DNA of 64,000 bases from Terebella lapidaria. Its lineage: Eukaryota > Annelida > Polychaeta > Terebellida > Terebellidae. The notes under the pieces are model-generated. The model was given only the letters and a program-made list of their open reading frames with translations, searched no databases and was not told the DNA's origin. The translations under genes were made by a program, and so were the position numbers. This document shows, piece after piece, positions 27,701 through 42,700 of this stretch. The stretch is from assembly GCA_949152475.1 (NCBI GenBank), contig OX424560.1, positions 40,059,719-40,123,718 on the forward strand, in the 5' to 3' direction. Numbering within the stretch: the stretch's first letter is position 1; each line of letters starts with the position of its first letter.

Positions 27701-30700
27701 AGAGAGATTCTGGACATCTGCTCCATCATACAATGTGAATGACCATAATCATCATGAAACAGATGACACAGGTTTTTTACACTGCTGCTTGATTTGTACA
27801 GAATACCCTGTGTCCCCAAAGCACCTGAAATCTGTCTCACACTCAGAAAAAGTCAGTGCTCCACCATGAAGTAAAGGACGCAGCATCAGTGCGGCACAAG
27901 AATCTAAGGAGGACATTTGTGGGTGGAGAGTGAGCCATGTTCCCGGAACTCTGCGCACTAACTAATGTTCTACATTCATCAAGCTCACTCACAAGGAGCC
28001 CCCTGATAGGTTGGTATCACGACCCGAGTCCGCGCGTTCTGTGCCGTAACCTGGCTGTTAATGACGGAGACGTCACGAGAAAAACTCACAAACTGCGGCG
28101 TAAATTTGTCAAGTGCTCTCGAGTGAAAGCCTTTAGTACTCAGCTTGTCATATGAGAGAGGCACAACTAAATGGTGACTCTACCAGGGGCTGCTTGTAAA
28201 AACTGCGCTCATTAGACGCCAGTGTTTGTACTAGTCATGATCAGAATTTAACTGAGTCAGTTTATGCAATAGCAGAGTGGGTTCAACACAGTTCTACAAA
28301 AGTAAGGGAAACCAAATTTCATTCTCTATCTAGACTGAATATTACATTTTGTAAATTACTCTACAAGCTGTAAAACTCATGGTGCTGATGCTGTTTATAT
28401 GTCACAATAAATCCTCACACCCGAGTGTATTCCCAGACAACAGCCTATTATGCTTCCAGTGATGAATGCGTCGGGGGTTTTATTCCGTGCTGGGAAATAT
28501 TCACTTGTTTTATCCGTGTCTAAGACATAAACCAACAAATTTATGGAAGAAATGCGGCTGAGCCAAATTGGTCTCCAGATATCTTGTTTGGTTACCATGG
28601 TTACTACTCCATGTATTCTGGGGTTAGCAACTTGGGAGACAGGTGGCTATACCTGATAACACAGTAACCATGACAACCACTGGAGGCTGTTACCATGGTG
28701 ACTATGGAGGTGGATTAGGGGCCGCCATGAACAACACAAACAGGGTTAATAATGTCGACGGGGACACGCGGGGATGTGACATGAATATTTACATTTAACA
28801 GATGTGTCTGTTCATGATACTGCCCAGGTCAACAAGAAGCTTCACCGAGTTTCTGTCGAGTGTTGACATTAAATCTTAGTGGGTCTGATGGTGCTAATAC
28901 AGTAATACGGTAATTATACAGTAATGGAAGAGAATTTACAGAGAACTCCATGACCAAGTTTATCGTCTGTCATAATCCTGACCAGGGCACTGTGAGCAAA
29001 TCATGAGGCGAAGTACATGTAGCTCACTAAAGCAAGGGTAAAATAGATTGAACTTCAGGAAGCAATGAGAATATTCCGCTGAAAAACTGTGAAAACTATG
29101 CAATGTTAAATATTCAACGTTTTCCCACATAATGTATGATTTTGAAAAACATTATTAAGTAAGAATTTCAAAAGCTGCACAAAGGTTAGAGCCAAGCACA
29201 GAGCTCCTTTCAGATGTACGATATCAGCATCTAACATTTATCCCTGAATGTTCATCAACATGCGACTGGCTCAGTCAGTGCTGCTGATAACATCGTCTGT
29301 GTCTGTGGTCGGAACATGGGGCCTTTGGTGTGCTCTTTGATCATACAGCTTCAAACATAGTGTTAATTCTAATAGCATCTACATGATCTACTGGCTTTCA
29401 GAAGTGACTCCAGCTTTTGTGCGATAATCGGAGTCCAGACCTTTGTGGTTGACACCTCGATGCCATTTATAAAAGGCTTTTGGTTCACACCGCGGTGAGT
29501 CACAAATCTCGTGAGGACCAATGGGCGTGAGTGGACACGACAATACAGGGGAACAGGAGGATAGAGTACAAGTCTGTAGATGATTGGATAGAGTGGTCAG
29601 CACAATAATGGACATTCCACCTATTGTGTCCACCGCTGGCACTCGCTGTCACCTTCTCAGTCTGTTATCACTGCCCAGTGTCCGTGCTTATGGTGACACC
29701 AGACAGAAGTAAGAAGCCTTTGCTATCAGTGCGGAGTGTCAAGCTGTCAATCGACCAATCAGCTGATGACGAGGTCTGTCTCGTAGCCACACGCAAACAC
29801 GTCGTCTGTCTGTCATCCGTCTGTCCATCACATGACTGGGGTTAGTCTTTGGCTTTTCAACTTTATGCCATGGATAAACACTTCGGAACATACCCTGGCT
29901 GTTAGTCGCTTTTTTGGCAATAATACATGTACTTCACACAATACACATAAATACGTTTTAGGTCTGACATCAATTTCTAGCATATTTCTCACTGGTGCTA
30001 TGAAATGTAACATTGTGCAGACACTTGCATCATGTAGCCCTCAAACAAGATTGAAATGTGTTTAAAACTTGCTTGAGAGTAAATAGATAAGTCTGATAAA
30101 TCATCATTAATGCATGCCGTATGAGTGATGAGATCATTTTAATATTAATTCCACACCATCCATCATCATTCTGTCCTGTTGCCTCTGAAACACATTCAGA
30201 AATGTCTCTGCCAAGTTTTTCCAATTTACAATGCAATCAAATATCGAGATTTGATATTGCGTCACCAGTCGACTCTGTCATCGGAGTAACAGTGTGAGAC
30301 TGTGTTCTTCGTAAATTGTGAAGAAAACACATAGAACACACAGAATTGCAATATTTAGAAGAATTCCAGAGCCTCACTGACAGTTATTCGTTGAAGATGA
30401 CTACCAGTTCAAAGCTCTGCCGATCCAGGCTGCTCTGTGAAAGCCAGCAATAAAATAACAAATAAATTGGAAGCTCATATATCACGGGCCGTCACTGTCA
30501 CTCAACACGTTAGTGTGGGAGCCGATGAATGGAGGTCCACGGGGCAAGGTGCCATGAGGTCCGACTCGCGAGGATATTGATGGGGCCAAGTTCTCAGTCA
30601 CGGCCTCCACTTTCATAAATATGAATGAGGGAGAAAAACACCTCACACACAGGCGGGCGGTAAAACTCCCCGTAGTGTTACAGCTTGAACATAATGGCAT

Positions 30701-33700
30701 GAAAGGCCACTTTAGATGGGGCGGCTCCTCGAGTTGATGCTGAATTGAAAAGAAACGCCGCAATAAGAGAAACCCGGCTAAACAAAGCGACCAATTTTGA
30801 CTCTCGCAGGGGGCGGGGGGGGGGGGGGGGGGGATGGAATAGTCGGGAGTTTTTGCCCCGGCACAAGTACAAAGGCAGAGGATGACAGTCAGAATGATAC
30901 CCGAGGCGAAATGGGGCGAACATCCCTGGAGAGACCACGGGAGCGAGCGATATACATCACAGAGCAAACCAGACTGATAGAGGCCTAGAAACACTAGTGC
31001 TGAGTAAATATCATACCTCTCCATGGAAATATACAATAGCTAGTGAAACTCTGCCAACAGCTAGGGTACTGGGAACAACATAAGGGGATGGATCTGAACT
31101 GTACTATAATGGTATCAAGCCACTGCATGCCAGTTCAGGGAGTGCTGTGTACCGGTACTGTCATTAGCATCATGACCATTTACATGTATGCCTATTGACA
31201 AACAATATACATGTATTATTTGAACAGCAAAAAAAAAACAATTTCAGAATTCAAGATGCTGTGGGTACAGAATGAATACAAGTATCTCCCCACCCCCCTA
31301 CTCCCCTCACTCCCCCCATGCATCAAGCAAGTCCATCATCATGGTCATGAACAGGCCAACTAAATACCAATCTGAACCCTATTACAACAGCTGAACCCAC
31401 CATTTCACAAGTCACACCAGAATTACAGTTCAGTACTGTACGCAAGAATCTCGAGGACAAGTCCATCAAGTCAGGGCCGACGACACACAATCCCCGTCGG
31501 CAGCAGTGAAGACTTGTGCACCCAGCAACATTGCCGCATTCCGTCCCAGCGATTGAGCACATCGTAAATGACACCGACCATCCTTGTCACGACGCCTCAA
31601 GCTATGGACGAGACGCGCGACACTCGCCTTGTATATGTTCATAAATTTATGATCTATCCCCTGCCCTGTGTCATTCCGACGACGGAAATCATGACTTTGT
31701 GGTGGATCAGTACACAATCTTACGAATCACGGGACTAAGTAATTAATGTATGAAGCTAATGTAATGTGTATTTAATCACTCAGAAACTATGCTGGTGCCG
31801 GGACGGAGGTTCACTGGGTGGGTTTTTTATGTGTGGGAAATTCATTGAGATTAATGGACGATTATTGATGGAGAAAATATTTTATACGACATTTTATTGA
31901 CTTGGTTGCCTCTTAATCCTCACAATTTTCCTGGAGGAATAACACGGCGACGAATTTGCAGACTACCAGATATTGTGCTGTTGCTTAATAAGTCTTCCGG
32001 TGGCTTGATACTTGTGACAGAAAAGTTTTAATACATACTAGTATGATAATATTATCAATGAATATTCTTCTAGGTAGTGAAGGAAGTTGACATTGGAACA
32101 CAAGGTAAACAAACGACAACAAAGTCCTGATCAATATTGACTGTTGGAAGCTTGGGAGTAATTTACTTATCCACATGCCCAAGAAGGTTATTTGCATGAC
32201 TAAAACCTTCCTCACATAATCAGCCATCTCTTCCGTGTGCTCAACTCCGTCAAGTGCATAAATCGTCCCTCGATTATACACCAGCTCCACGCTAACGCCA
32301 TCTTCAAGGAATTTATGTATGCAATTTGGAAATTTGTGTTTTGAAATGCCATTAAAATGTGCAAGGGTGAAACTTGCATAGATCCAGTACTGGTTGAGGA
32401 TGTAAAAGGACAAAATTCACTTCATTTGAATTTTGACAATCATACTCGCATGCAAGCATTCACAAAACATTCACGAGTTTTGACCACCACAGTCACCCAT
32501 ACATGTGTTTTGACTTACGCGTCCATCCGTACATCGTTGAGACTGCGGTTGACGGATATCATGTCACTTGCCATTAAATTGAACTGGTTGATCTTGAACT
32601 TTTCTTTCATTTCCGTCTTCTGAGAGTCGGGAATTACGACGGGTTTTCCCAGCTCACCGGGCCCCTGTGGTGCCTGAGGCTTCAACACTGGAAGAAGGAA
32701 ACACAAATCTTTGTTAACATGATAACCATGGCAACATCCAACAAATTTCCTTATTCAACATCATATATATGAACAAAATGTAGCAGTATTGACATTTACA
32801 GAAAAAATTTAGAAAAATATTGAACATGATCAACACATGCAAAATTAGTAATGTTAGATTTCTCAATCTCATATGAAACATGTTTGCTTTGTGTATGGAA
32901 CTCAATTCTATACAGGATCCTTTCTGTAGAATACTGCAACTCAAACAAGTAAAGTTCCACGATACCAGTACAATGAAATAAAAAGTTCTTGTCAAATCGA
33001 ACGAAGGAAACCTTGTCCAATGCTGTACACCTGGTGAATGCCCACAGAGAGCTAGCTCTGCCTTCTGCTCATGTACAAGGAGTTCCCTCAGCATGGTCAA
33101 GATGCTGTACCAGTTTTACTTCAACCCCTGTATGTATCACTATCTGACTATGGTCATGCACCTCCAGTACAACTTCAAAACTTGTCGATGTCACCAATCT
33201 AATCTTGTCAGTTTACAAACCAGTTCAGACTGTACAACATGTAAGTGGCTTCCCGGTTTCCGTGACAACGACATCCAGGTGATATTGTACACTGTGTTGT
33301 GGGGTGGGAGTCTGGGGGAAGGGAGGGTTTCAAAAAGTGGCCAGATTTTTTACCCTCATCAATGTCGGTGTCAAACGGGGCAGAAACACCTACGGTTGAT
33401 TGTTGTCGCTCGGTCGCTTCTGAAAGATCATTGCTGAATCATTGATGACATCGCGGTAAAAGTATCAACCACGGCGAGAGAAACACCGTACTTCGATAGT
33501 GATACTGTGAGTGTATACAGGTAATAAACATTGCTTTCACACCTATATAGTGGAATAGTATGTGAGATAAACATAATGATAGCAAAGTGTGACATCTGAC
33601 TCCAGAGTTTGGAGTGAATGAATTTTCCAAGAAACAGCGCCATGTTTTCTGCTGTGTTAATTGTCGAGTGCCGAGAAATCAGTGTTTCCGGATTCCCCAC

Positions 33701-36700
33701 CGGTTATATTGGGAGTCATAAGTATTGCATGATACAGCTCCAGTTCATGGATACGTACAATATAACTCCATGCCGCCCCCCCCCCCCCCCCCAGACCCCT
33801 CCACACACAGCTCTTAAGTCTCAGCAGCCCGAGACAGACTTTTGTTTTGGGGCGTTACCGCGGCGAAGCACCTTCTCTTTTGCCGAGACTTCCACCAATT
33901 TCCGGCCCGAATCATAATTTGGCTTTAAGATGGAAGACTTCGCAAAGCGTCCACATTGTTTATGGTTCCCTGTCAGGCAATGTGCCCGTTATCGGTGGAC
34001 TGCCGTAAAGCACTCGCCTGAGCGGAGAGCGTCTTTATGGTATTATGATGCTCTGGGGAGCGGAGGTGGCTGGACAGTCAGTCAAGTGTCAGTCGTTCAT
34101 CACACACAGGCCTCTAGGGCATGGCGTCTCAACCCACACAGCTGATCATGTCGGTAAAACATGGGGGTAACATAGGAGTTTGGCCAAATCCATTTTTTTT
34201 TTTCAAATTAATATGACAAAAGTGCTGTTCTAAAAGTTGCAATAACTGAACCAGTAAGCTGGCACATGGAAAACAAAACCTTAAAATGTGCCCGAAACAA
34301 AATCAGCTTTTTATATTGATGATAATCAACCTGAGCACTGTTCAGAAACTGGGTCTCGAAGGTATTGAAAGTTAACCACCAAACCAAACACACTTACCAC
34401 AGAATTCTCCATACAGCATGTACAGCTGAACCCAAATTTTCCCAGTTTGACAAAACAGAGACGTAGCCAAAGCAATACTCTAGGGGCCTTCCACAGACAG
34501 ACAAAATAGACCGATGTGTCTTGGAACCCGGGGCTTGGACTCGTGGGAACTACTAGTTGCACCTGTGGCCACGACCGCCCAGACCGCCCCACACCACCTC
34601 GGACCACCTCAGATGATCCATGTGTCTGCCAGACTGTATGCGAGGTCTGATGTAACGAGGTCCAAGTCACTTAGGAGAGGAATATCACCGTGGAATTAAT
34701 CGAGAAAGGACACATAAATCTGGATTTGCATGTGTATATTAGAGTCACAGCAACGACTAATTTCATCAAATGAGTAAATGGCTGCCACAGTGGCAATGCC
34801 ATTACCTTGTGGGTTATTTATTCTCCTAGCGCATTATCATGATTATTGAAGTCGGGATATAGACCAGAGGTGACTTTTATAATATTGCTGTCACAACTTA
34901 GTGCCCATACATGTAGGTAGAAGAATGTCGCCAAATATAGCCCTGCTTCAGAGCGGTAGCTAATGAATATTAATGAGCTATTATTGGACATGCCAAACAT
35001 ATTGATTTATACCGAAAACGGAGCTGAATATACACTGATGAAGAAGGTTTTTTGGCGGGGTACCATCGATGAATAAACACGGCAAATGTCCCTTAGTTCA
35101 TCACGGAATGGAGCGGCGGATGTTACGCAAACAAGTTACCCAGCGCTGTTGGCAGTCATGGGGGAGAACAGAGCTAGGGACAAGGAGAGAGACGGGAAGG
35201 TAGAGATACAAACTGTAAAGTGATGGGGACTGGTTCCTGGACCAGAATGAACCTGATGAACAGGAAGAAGTTCTGAAAAATGTCAAACCAGCAGAAATAT
35301 GGTTGTTAGCTTCATGTTCATTTTATTCATTTGGCTTATAGCTCTATGCCATGATAATATATACATGTATGATCAAAATAATACATGTAGATGCACACCT
35401 CTGCTGTTCAATTCCAGGACCAGAGGATCAACTTCAATATTGACAATTTAGTACAATTTGCGTGTAATATTTGTACTGATTGGGTCCATTTAACACTTTG
35501 ATTGTTTGCCGAGCTGCTGATAACTGCCCAAGTGAAGAGCCTTCTCTCCAGTAGCAGCGTCTGTCCAGTCTGGTTGGACAACAAGTTGACTTTACGGCCG
35601 ATAACCCCCGATGATCATTCGGCCCAGTAATAATCTACCCTATCGCGTCCACTCAGCAAGTCTGACGACTACCCTGGGTCCTCCGACTCCCGCGTCAGCC
35701 CCACTATCTCAGATCTTCCAGCACCCCGAGTGCCCTCGTTACCATGGATACAGGGACGGCAGGGACAGGCAATCTCCAGGAGTAGCAATTTCCTGTCCAC
35801 GGACTACTTGTTGTAGCCGGGAAGTCAAGCAGAAAACCGTAACTCACCGGGACTTACAGACTTTCCATTAGACTCGAGGCTGGCCGCATTGTTGCCATTT
35901 GAAGCCTATCACAAGTATAAAGGTTTTTCATGGTAAAGTTTGATCTAGTGGAACGCTCAGTTCATCATTACCTGGTCACTAACAGTCTGGCACCTTGATT
36001 TATACATAATTTGTTCTGTAGATAAAAGTTATAATGCTGAATCCACCAATGAAAGTCTATCATCAACAATATGGTGACAATGTCAGACTTGCTATTTGAA
36101 CTTCTAGCCCTGTCTGTCACAAAAACCTGTCAACATAAATCATGTCAAATGTTGGAGATTTTGGTCGCTAGGTGACATGTGTCATATATAGACAGTAGTT
36201 GGACTAGTTGGAGGAGTTATTGACCCAATATTGCTGAGCTGTGTCCAGCTTTCTCCCAAGTATGATCAGGAAGTCTCTGACACAAGAATTCTATAGCAGA
36301 CTATTTCTGTGAGACACCCATCCATTACGTCCCTGTGGACACTATTTTTGTGACACACCTGGCCTGAGCAGATAACGGATGGTATCTCCCCTAGGGTGGG
36401 CAGTAACACATCGTTATCCCCTTGGTCAGAGGAAATAACGGATAGCCGCCTTACAGACAGTTCCCATGGTAACAAGGATCCAAGACGGATGAGTCTAAAG
36501 GACAACGATACCATACCTTGTCTATGTACCACACATAATGATCAAAGAGAGTGGACTGCTGTCTTTCCAAAGGTTCACTTTTGCAAATACCTATATCTAA
36601 TTAGAAAGTTTTGTTCACTAAACATGCTAAAGATGCTAAGCATTTCAACTGCATAAATATCATGAGTATGCGTGTGTTTTTTGTAATTGAATTTAGTTGT

Positions 36701-39700
36701 ACAAGGAATGCCAGCATGATAATATAACAATGTTGTCATAGTGTTATTTCAATGAAAACACAGACATGTACAATATTGTATTATCGACAATCAATAATCC
36801 GCAAACCTATGTTGGCACACGTAAAAGGTTACAACAACAAGATAAGCAACAGTATTCCAACAAACATGGTATTTTGTTGGAATATGATGCACAGCGTGAA
36901 AATTTCTACCATATACAAAATGAGGTGTGAAGAATATCATCATCATTGACTGATTGTTCGTATTGACAAATTCTATGAAACAGCTAGGGATGAAAAAAAT
37001 TTCAGGTACGTGTACATGCGTGAATACATCCCATCAGAGTGAGGGAGTTCAGATGATGGAGCATTTCAAGTTCAATTGATTTCAACATCAACAATTTACT
37101 GGTTCGGAAAATGTCACAATTATCAAATTCTTTTTGCAGTCGCAGCGCACATTAGAGGGGTTTTCATAAAATGTCTAAACCCGAAAGGACCAATATTTTC
37201 TGTAGTAGAATTTTGTCGCCACCTTCCCGCATAGTATTCTTGTGATACCAGGGAGAATAAATACATTCCAGAGATAGCCCCGCACCTTAAGGAACTCTTT
37301 AGAAAGAGGTGCGAAGTGACCTGAGACCAGTCACATGGACTAAAGGCGACTATTCTGCGAGACACAATCAGGTTTTCCATAGGAGCGGATAATTCACTCA
37401 TACATCTTGGTCAGTGTTGGATGGCGTCAGAATACCTAAATCACATATCTACGCATGCATGCACCAGTGCACGTACTGGGTCTAACAGATGGAAGTACAA
37501 CAAAGTTTTGAAACTGTTGAGGAAAAGAAGTACCGTATTTATTCAATTAGTTCGAACACTCTAATAATTCGAACACCAAAAATTATTCAAGAAAATAATT
37601 TTTAAATTGACTCGTTTAGTTTGAACAGTCAAATTTACGATCAAAATTTCGATTGAAACAACGAACGAAATCAACTTGTCAGCTGCCAAAAATTACAACT
37701 CGCCAGGTGGCAGCACTAAGAAATGAGTAATCAGCGATATATTCGCCAGGTGGCAGCGCGTGCGATTAGGCCTACCATAGACAAAGTACGTCTTTCGGGG
37801 ATACCTGCTAAGGACCGCAGGTCCGAAAGACGAAGTGCCATGCGTGTTGAAAAGTGTACTTCGATGCGAACGAAATCTATTCGCTGTTTGAGAGTTCGAA
37901 ACTTGGTGAAAACTAACGAAAATTGCAGCTGAACTTACCAAAATGGCAAGCATAATCATTTCAAAGTTGTTATCTGTATTAAAATCGTTGATTCATGGTG
38001 TTTTACAAACATTTTCAATCGTTTGAACTAAACCGGCAAATTCAGGCAAGTTTCTCGCTTCCATTCAATGGCGGTTTCACCATTGCCTCGATAAACTCCG
38101 TGACGAAGAAATACGGTGTAGAATCAAATCGAAATGAAAAATGTGTTGCGTAATGCTAAACAACATGTACGCAACACTAAGCCAGTTTCGATTTGATTCA
38201 ACATCGTATAAAGCCGCCATTGAATCGAAGCGAGAAAGTTGCCAGATTTTGCATCTTTGGTTCAAACGATTCAAAATGTTTGTAAAAACATAATAAATCA
38301 ACGATTTTAGTGCAGATAACATCTTATAAATGATTATCCTAGACATTTTGGTAGGTTTAGCTGTAATTTTCGTTAGTTTTCACCATGTTTTGAGCTCTCA
38401 AACGGCGAACAGATTTCATTCGCATCGAGGTACACATTTTATCATGCATGGCACTTCGTCTTTCGGACCTGCGGTCCTCAGCAGGTATTCCCGAAAGACG
38501 TACTTTGTCTAGGCCTACCAATGCTAGGGTATATGACAAAAAGCGCGGACCTCATAGTGCCAAACGGTTTGCTGCCCATTGAAGATTTTCCGAGTCGAGT
38601 GACTTGATTGCACATGCAATATGACTAGAATCTAGCATCAATGCGAGATTATAAATTATTATAAGTTATCCAAGTTTTTTTTTTTAAATGCTAGTTGTCT
38701 GCAGTTAACCTATCAATCGTACAGGCCCTAACCAGCCAGCATGAGAGGCATCTCGCGTAGGCCTATCTGCCATGGCATGATCGATCTGGGTTTGGTGTTT
38801 TTTTCTCGTTTCGACGGACGATTTTATCGTGAATCTAATAATTCGAACATTTCAAAATTTAATTATTTTTAGCTGTTCGAACTAATTTAATAAATATGGT
38901 AAAGTAGATACCAAAGCACAGAAAAATTTGCTATCATAAATCCTGATGATTAAAAACTAGATGTGCTAATACAATTTCAATTTAATTAATTTCAATTTGC
39001 AATCAATCAGATTTTCTTCAGTAGAAGAAGTCTCCACCATAAGAACTGATTACCCGCCGTGCATGATATCAATTAACCGATGTGACAGACAATACGATGC
39101 AGTAACCCCCGGCTCGTCCCGCAGTATGCCGAGATTGCATCTAACTCTTCTTCTGCTATAATTGGTAATCAGTCAAAGCGGGCGGGGACTGGTCTCAACC
39201 ACTTCGGCCCCTCGGGACGATCTGGCAGGTTTACATGAAAATACTCTTCCCATGAATCAAGCGTAATCCAGAGCACTTGAAAACGGGAGCTGTTAAATTA
39301 CATGAATTATGTAAATTGAAGCACTGTTGAATTATTTTCCTTCTGCAAAAATTTCAGATCACCTAGCCCAAGGAGACCAAGACCATGAAGACAGATGGCT
39401 TGAAGCAGTTCAATCCAAACCATGGTAACAAATGCTATTCCTGCAATGACCGTGACAAAACATGATAAAAGAGAACTTTGTTCCAGCATGATCATAATAA
39501 TTCTGCATCACATAAATTCTGCAGGGCTAACATCAGACAAGCCCACAGTTTGCCAGACATGGTGGACACTTCAGAAGGCATGTAGAGGCGAGGATTACCG
39601 CAACTTTGACAGAAGGCCTTTATCCACGGCAATGTCCAGGGAAATTTAGCATTTCTTTCTCTATTTATGAAACAAAAATCTCCTCGAACAAGCCATTACT

Positions 39701-42700
39701 TTGCAACTAAAGCTGCTAGAAGATGGGTTGGATGTCAGGTCCCAGAAATGTCTCCCATGTGGGCTTTAAATCCCGGGAATTCCGAGCCGGTGTTCCCCAC
39801 CATCCCCCCACATATTGTTACTAGTCAGTGGCTTCACTCTCTCCAGGCTTCTACAGAGGCCTAAGACCTTCTAAATGCAGCAAGGATGTGATCGGAAATT
39901 GCAGGGAACACAATATAATATGACTGTTATCTGAGGCACGCACGAGGTTGCACATGACAAAATGCTACGCAATTCCGCAAGTGATAGCAAAGACAAATAC
40001 ATGTACATGAAATAGGTATGCAGCTAGTTCAGAAAGTTTACAGAGCACACAAATGCCAAATGGAGGTAAAGAAAACTGTTGTACAAATGTAAACTAACTA
40101 ATAATAGTATGTCATAATGCTGGACTCTATCAATTCTAAAGCGGCTGTTGGCAACACATGTATTCAACCTCAAGACCTGAAGTCTTCACATTCTACAATG
40201 TATCCTTTTGAGAACCTGCTGAACGAAAACCAGGTCTTCAATAACTCGACTCAATCCCCCACCACCCTCCCCATCCCCTTCCTGTACCCACCCAACCCTC
40301 GCAGAATAGCGATGCTCGACCCCCAGAGTCCACCAGTTAATAGGGGTCTCAGCGCCGCGCAATCCGTATGCCGCATGGCACATCCAATCATCTTCAAGCG
40401 TTCCCATCTTGTCGCCTCATCCTGACACCTCCGTTAATTGCATGGCCTCGTGTTCCTCACCGCGGCACATTCTTCAACATACGCAGCATCGCTCTCGGGA
40501 GATGTATCAGCATTCTGTGCAAATGTAATCCTGGTAGCGACGCGTGCGGTTAAGGAATTCATAATTGAAACAATAAAGATTATCATACCAGATAGATCTA
40601 TTCCTACACAATGCATACATGTACATGTATACCGTATTTATTCATCAATAATTCGGGTAATGCATCAATAGATTTAAAATCTCAAGAATAATGTCTAACT
40701 CTAGGTAAGATTGAAATCTATATGAACAGAGAGCCTCAATGACAGAAAACAGTGAATTATGGATAAGTGGAAATAATATTGAATTGTATCTGTTGTTGTT
40801 TCTGGAGATATACATGTACACATAAACATAAATCTGTCTGCATCAATGAGAAAATTGTATGTATGTAAAGCTTGGTTTTGTGAACATGGTGTATCAGTTA
40901 CTAGTAATGACTGACTATATAAGCATGATAAGTTTGACTTTGTCCTGGGCACAAAAACAACAGGCTTTCATTTGCACAACATCCTGAGATAAAACTTCCA
41001 TCTGGATCAAGCAGGCAGACTGAAGTGTAACTATGGCAACAGCTAGAGGAAACAATATGAATAGCTTCAAACAACTGCCACAAAGTTCTGATATTGTCTC
41101 ACAAAGCCTTGTGTTGGGAGAATTGTGGCTTCTATCCAGTATTAACACTACAATGGAGTGTTTCTTTGAAGGTCACACCCACGGAGTTTGCCAAATTAAT
41201 CTCGACAAATCCTGACATTTTATTGCGAAGTCTAGGACCACTCAACAAGAAACACAGGACAGCTTCTATTTATCACATGTGTTTATCAAAATGTGCAGAT
41301 ATTGTCGGAGATTCGTGGAGGGGCAATGAGGCTAATCAGGATGTCACCATGGCAACAGGTCCAACCCAGGGCTCCTGGACATCAAGTGGTGGAGAATCTA
41401 TAGAGTTGTGGAAAGAAAGGGGGGGGGGGGGGTGCAGAAAATGAAGCTCATATCTGGGAGCAACCTGTATCAAGCATAAAACAAACAGGTTTGATGAAAC
41501 ACAAGAACCGAAGTAAGCATGGCTTGACACAATTCAGAGTAACCCCATACAACTGCAGTTAACATTTCTCCATCCGGAACCATTCACAGTCATGTTGTGA
41601 ATCCGAGGTAGATACAACAGTTTTCATGGTTTGAGGAACAGTGCTGAACTTACATGTATGTGACATGCTCATTTATGTTACATCAGAAACCCATAAGAGA
41701 GATGGGTTTCTGGTTACTAGTATCATGGTTATATGTATATCTGCACAAGCGGAACCATCTAAAATCATGTACCGTATTGGTCCTAATACATGTAGTAGCA
41801 CGGCGTGCTAAAGCAATACCCCTTGCAGCAGCACGCGCAAAAATGAGGTTAAACTCGAGGTCAAATTTAAGAAAATCACTGAAATATATACCTATAGCCT
41901 TCGATCACCTTTATTTTGATTCAAATAACCTAAATGTGTGGATTGGAATACTTCAACATCTTATTAGAAAGATATGAAGTGAATTATTAGGTTACAAAAA
42001 TTGAACATTTTTGGGCAAAAGAGGGGGCCGCTCTACTATTAGGGCACGTGCCACTATTAGGACCAATACGGTATCCTGACAAGCAATGGTGCATTATGCA
42101 TAAACACAAGTCATAAACCTGCAGGTGAACTAGATCATGTGTTGGCTGCAATCTCTCCACAGGCGCATTAAACTGAGCTGGGCCATTATCAGTTGTAAAA
42201 CATACATGGAGTATTCTGCCTGAACATCGGAGAATTTCATTGGGATTGAATGAGCGACATGTAAGACCTGTTCATGATTAGAAACACTTTCAAATGAGGA
42301 AAAGCAATAATCTTGTCCGTTTAATATCAACACACAAGACTCCAGGTACGGTGGTTTGTATATCAATCAAGAACATTCATGCATAAGTGAAAATGTCCGC
42401 AGCAATAAAACTACACCGTATATTCGCTGTGGCACTGTGCGTGTTGAGCGAGGGTTTGGCTGGTGGACGATATGACATCCATTAATTCGTTAATGGCTGC
42501 AGGCTGCGGTATCGGTCACGCGGGGTGATGTATGGAAGGAGGCAGTGCAGGGGAAGGAGCAGGGGGGGGGGGGGGGGGGGGTGAATATGGATACACCCAT
42601 GTCCACAGAGACAGCCCCGTCCGTCCGTTATTGATTGTGATGTCCGCAAACATGCCTCACCGCATGACAATATCACAATTGTTGCTTGGTCGCGCGTGGA

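Noticed and set aside
30482-31036. 184-codon minus-strand frame in triplication copy 3
   Set aside because: Includes the G/C homopolymer as a Pro run and is not preserved in copies 1 and 2.
9331-31116. Cluster of three tandem genes
   Set aside because: No open frame or splice pattern is kept in all three copies, and it lies wholly inside an intron of GALNT.
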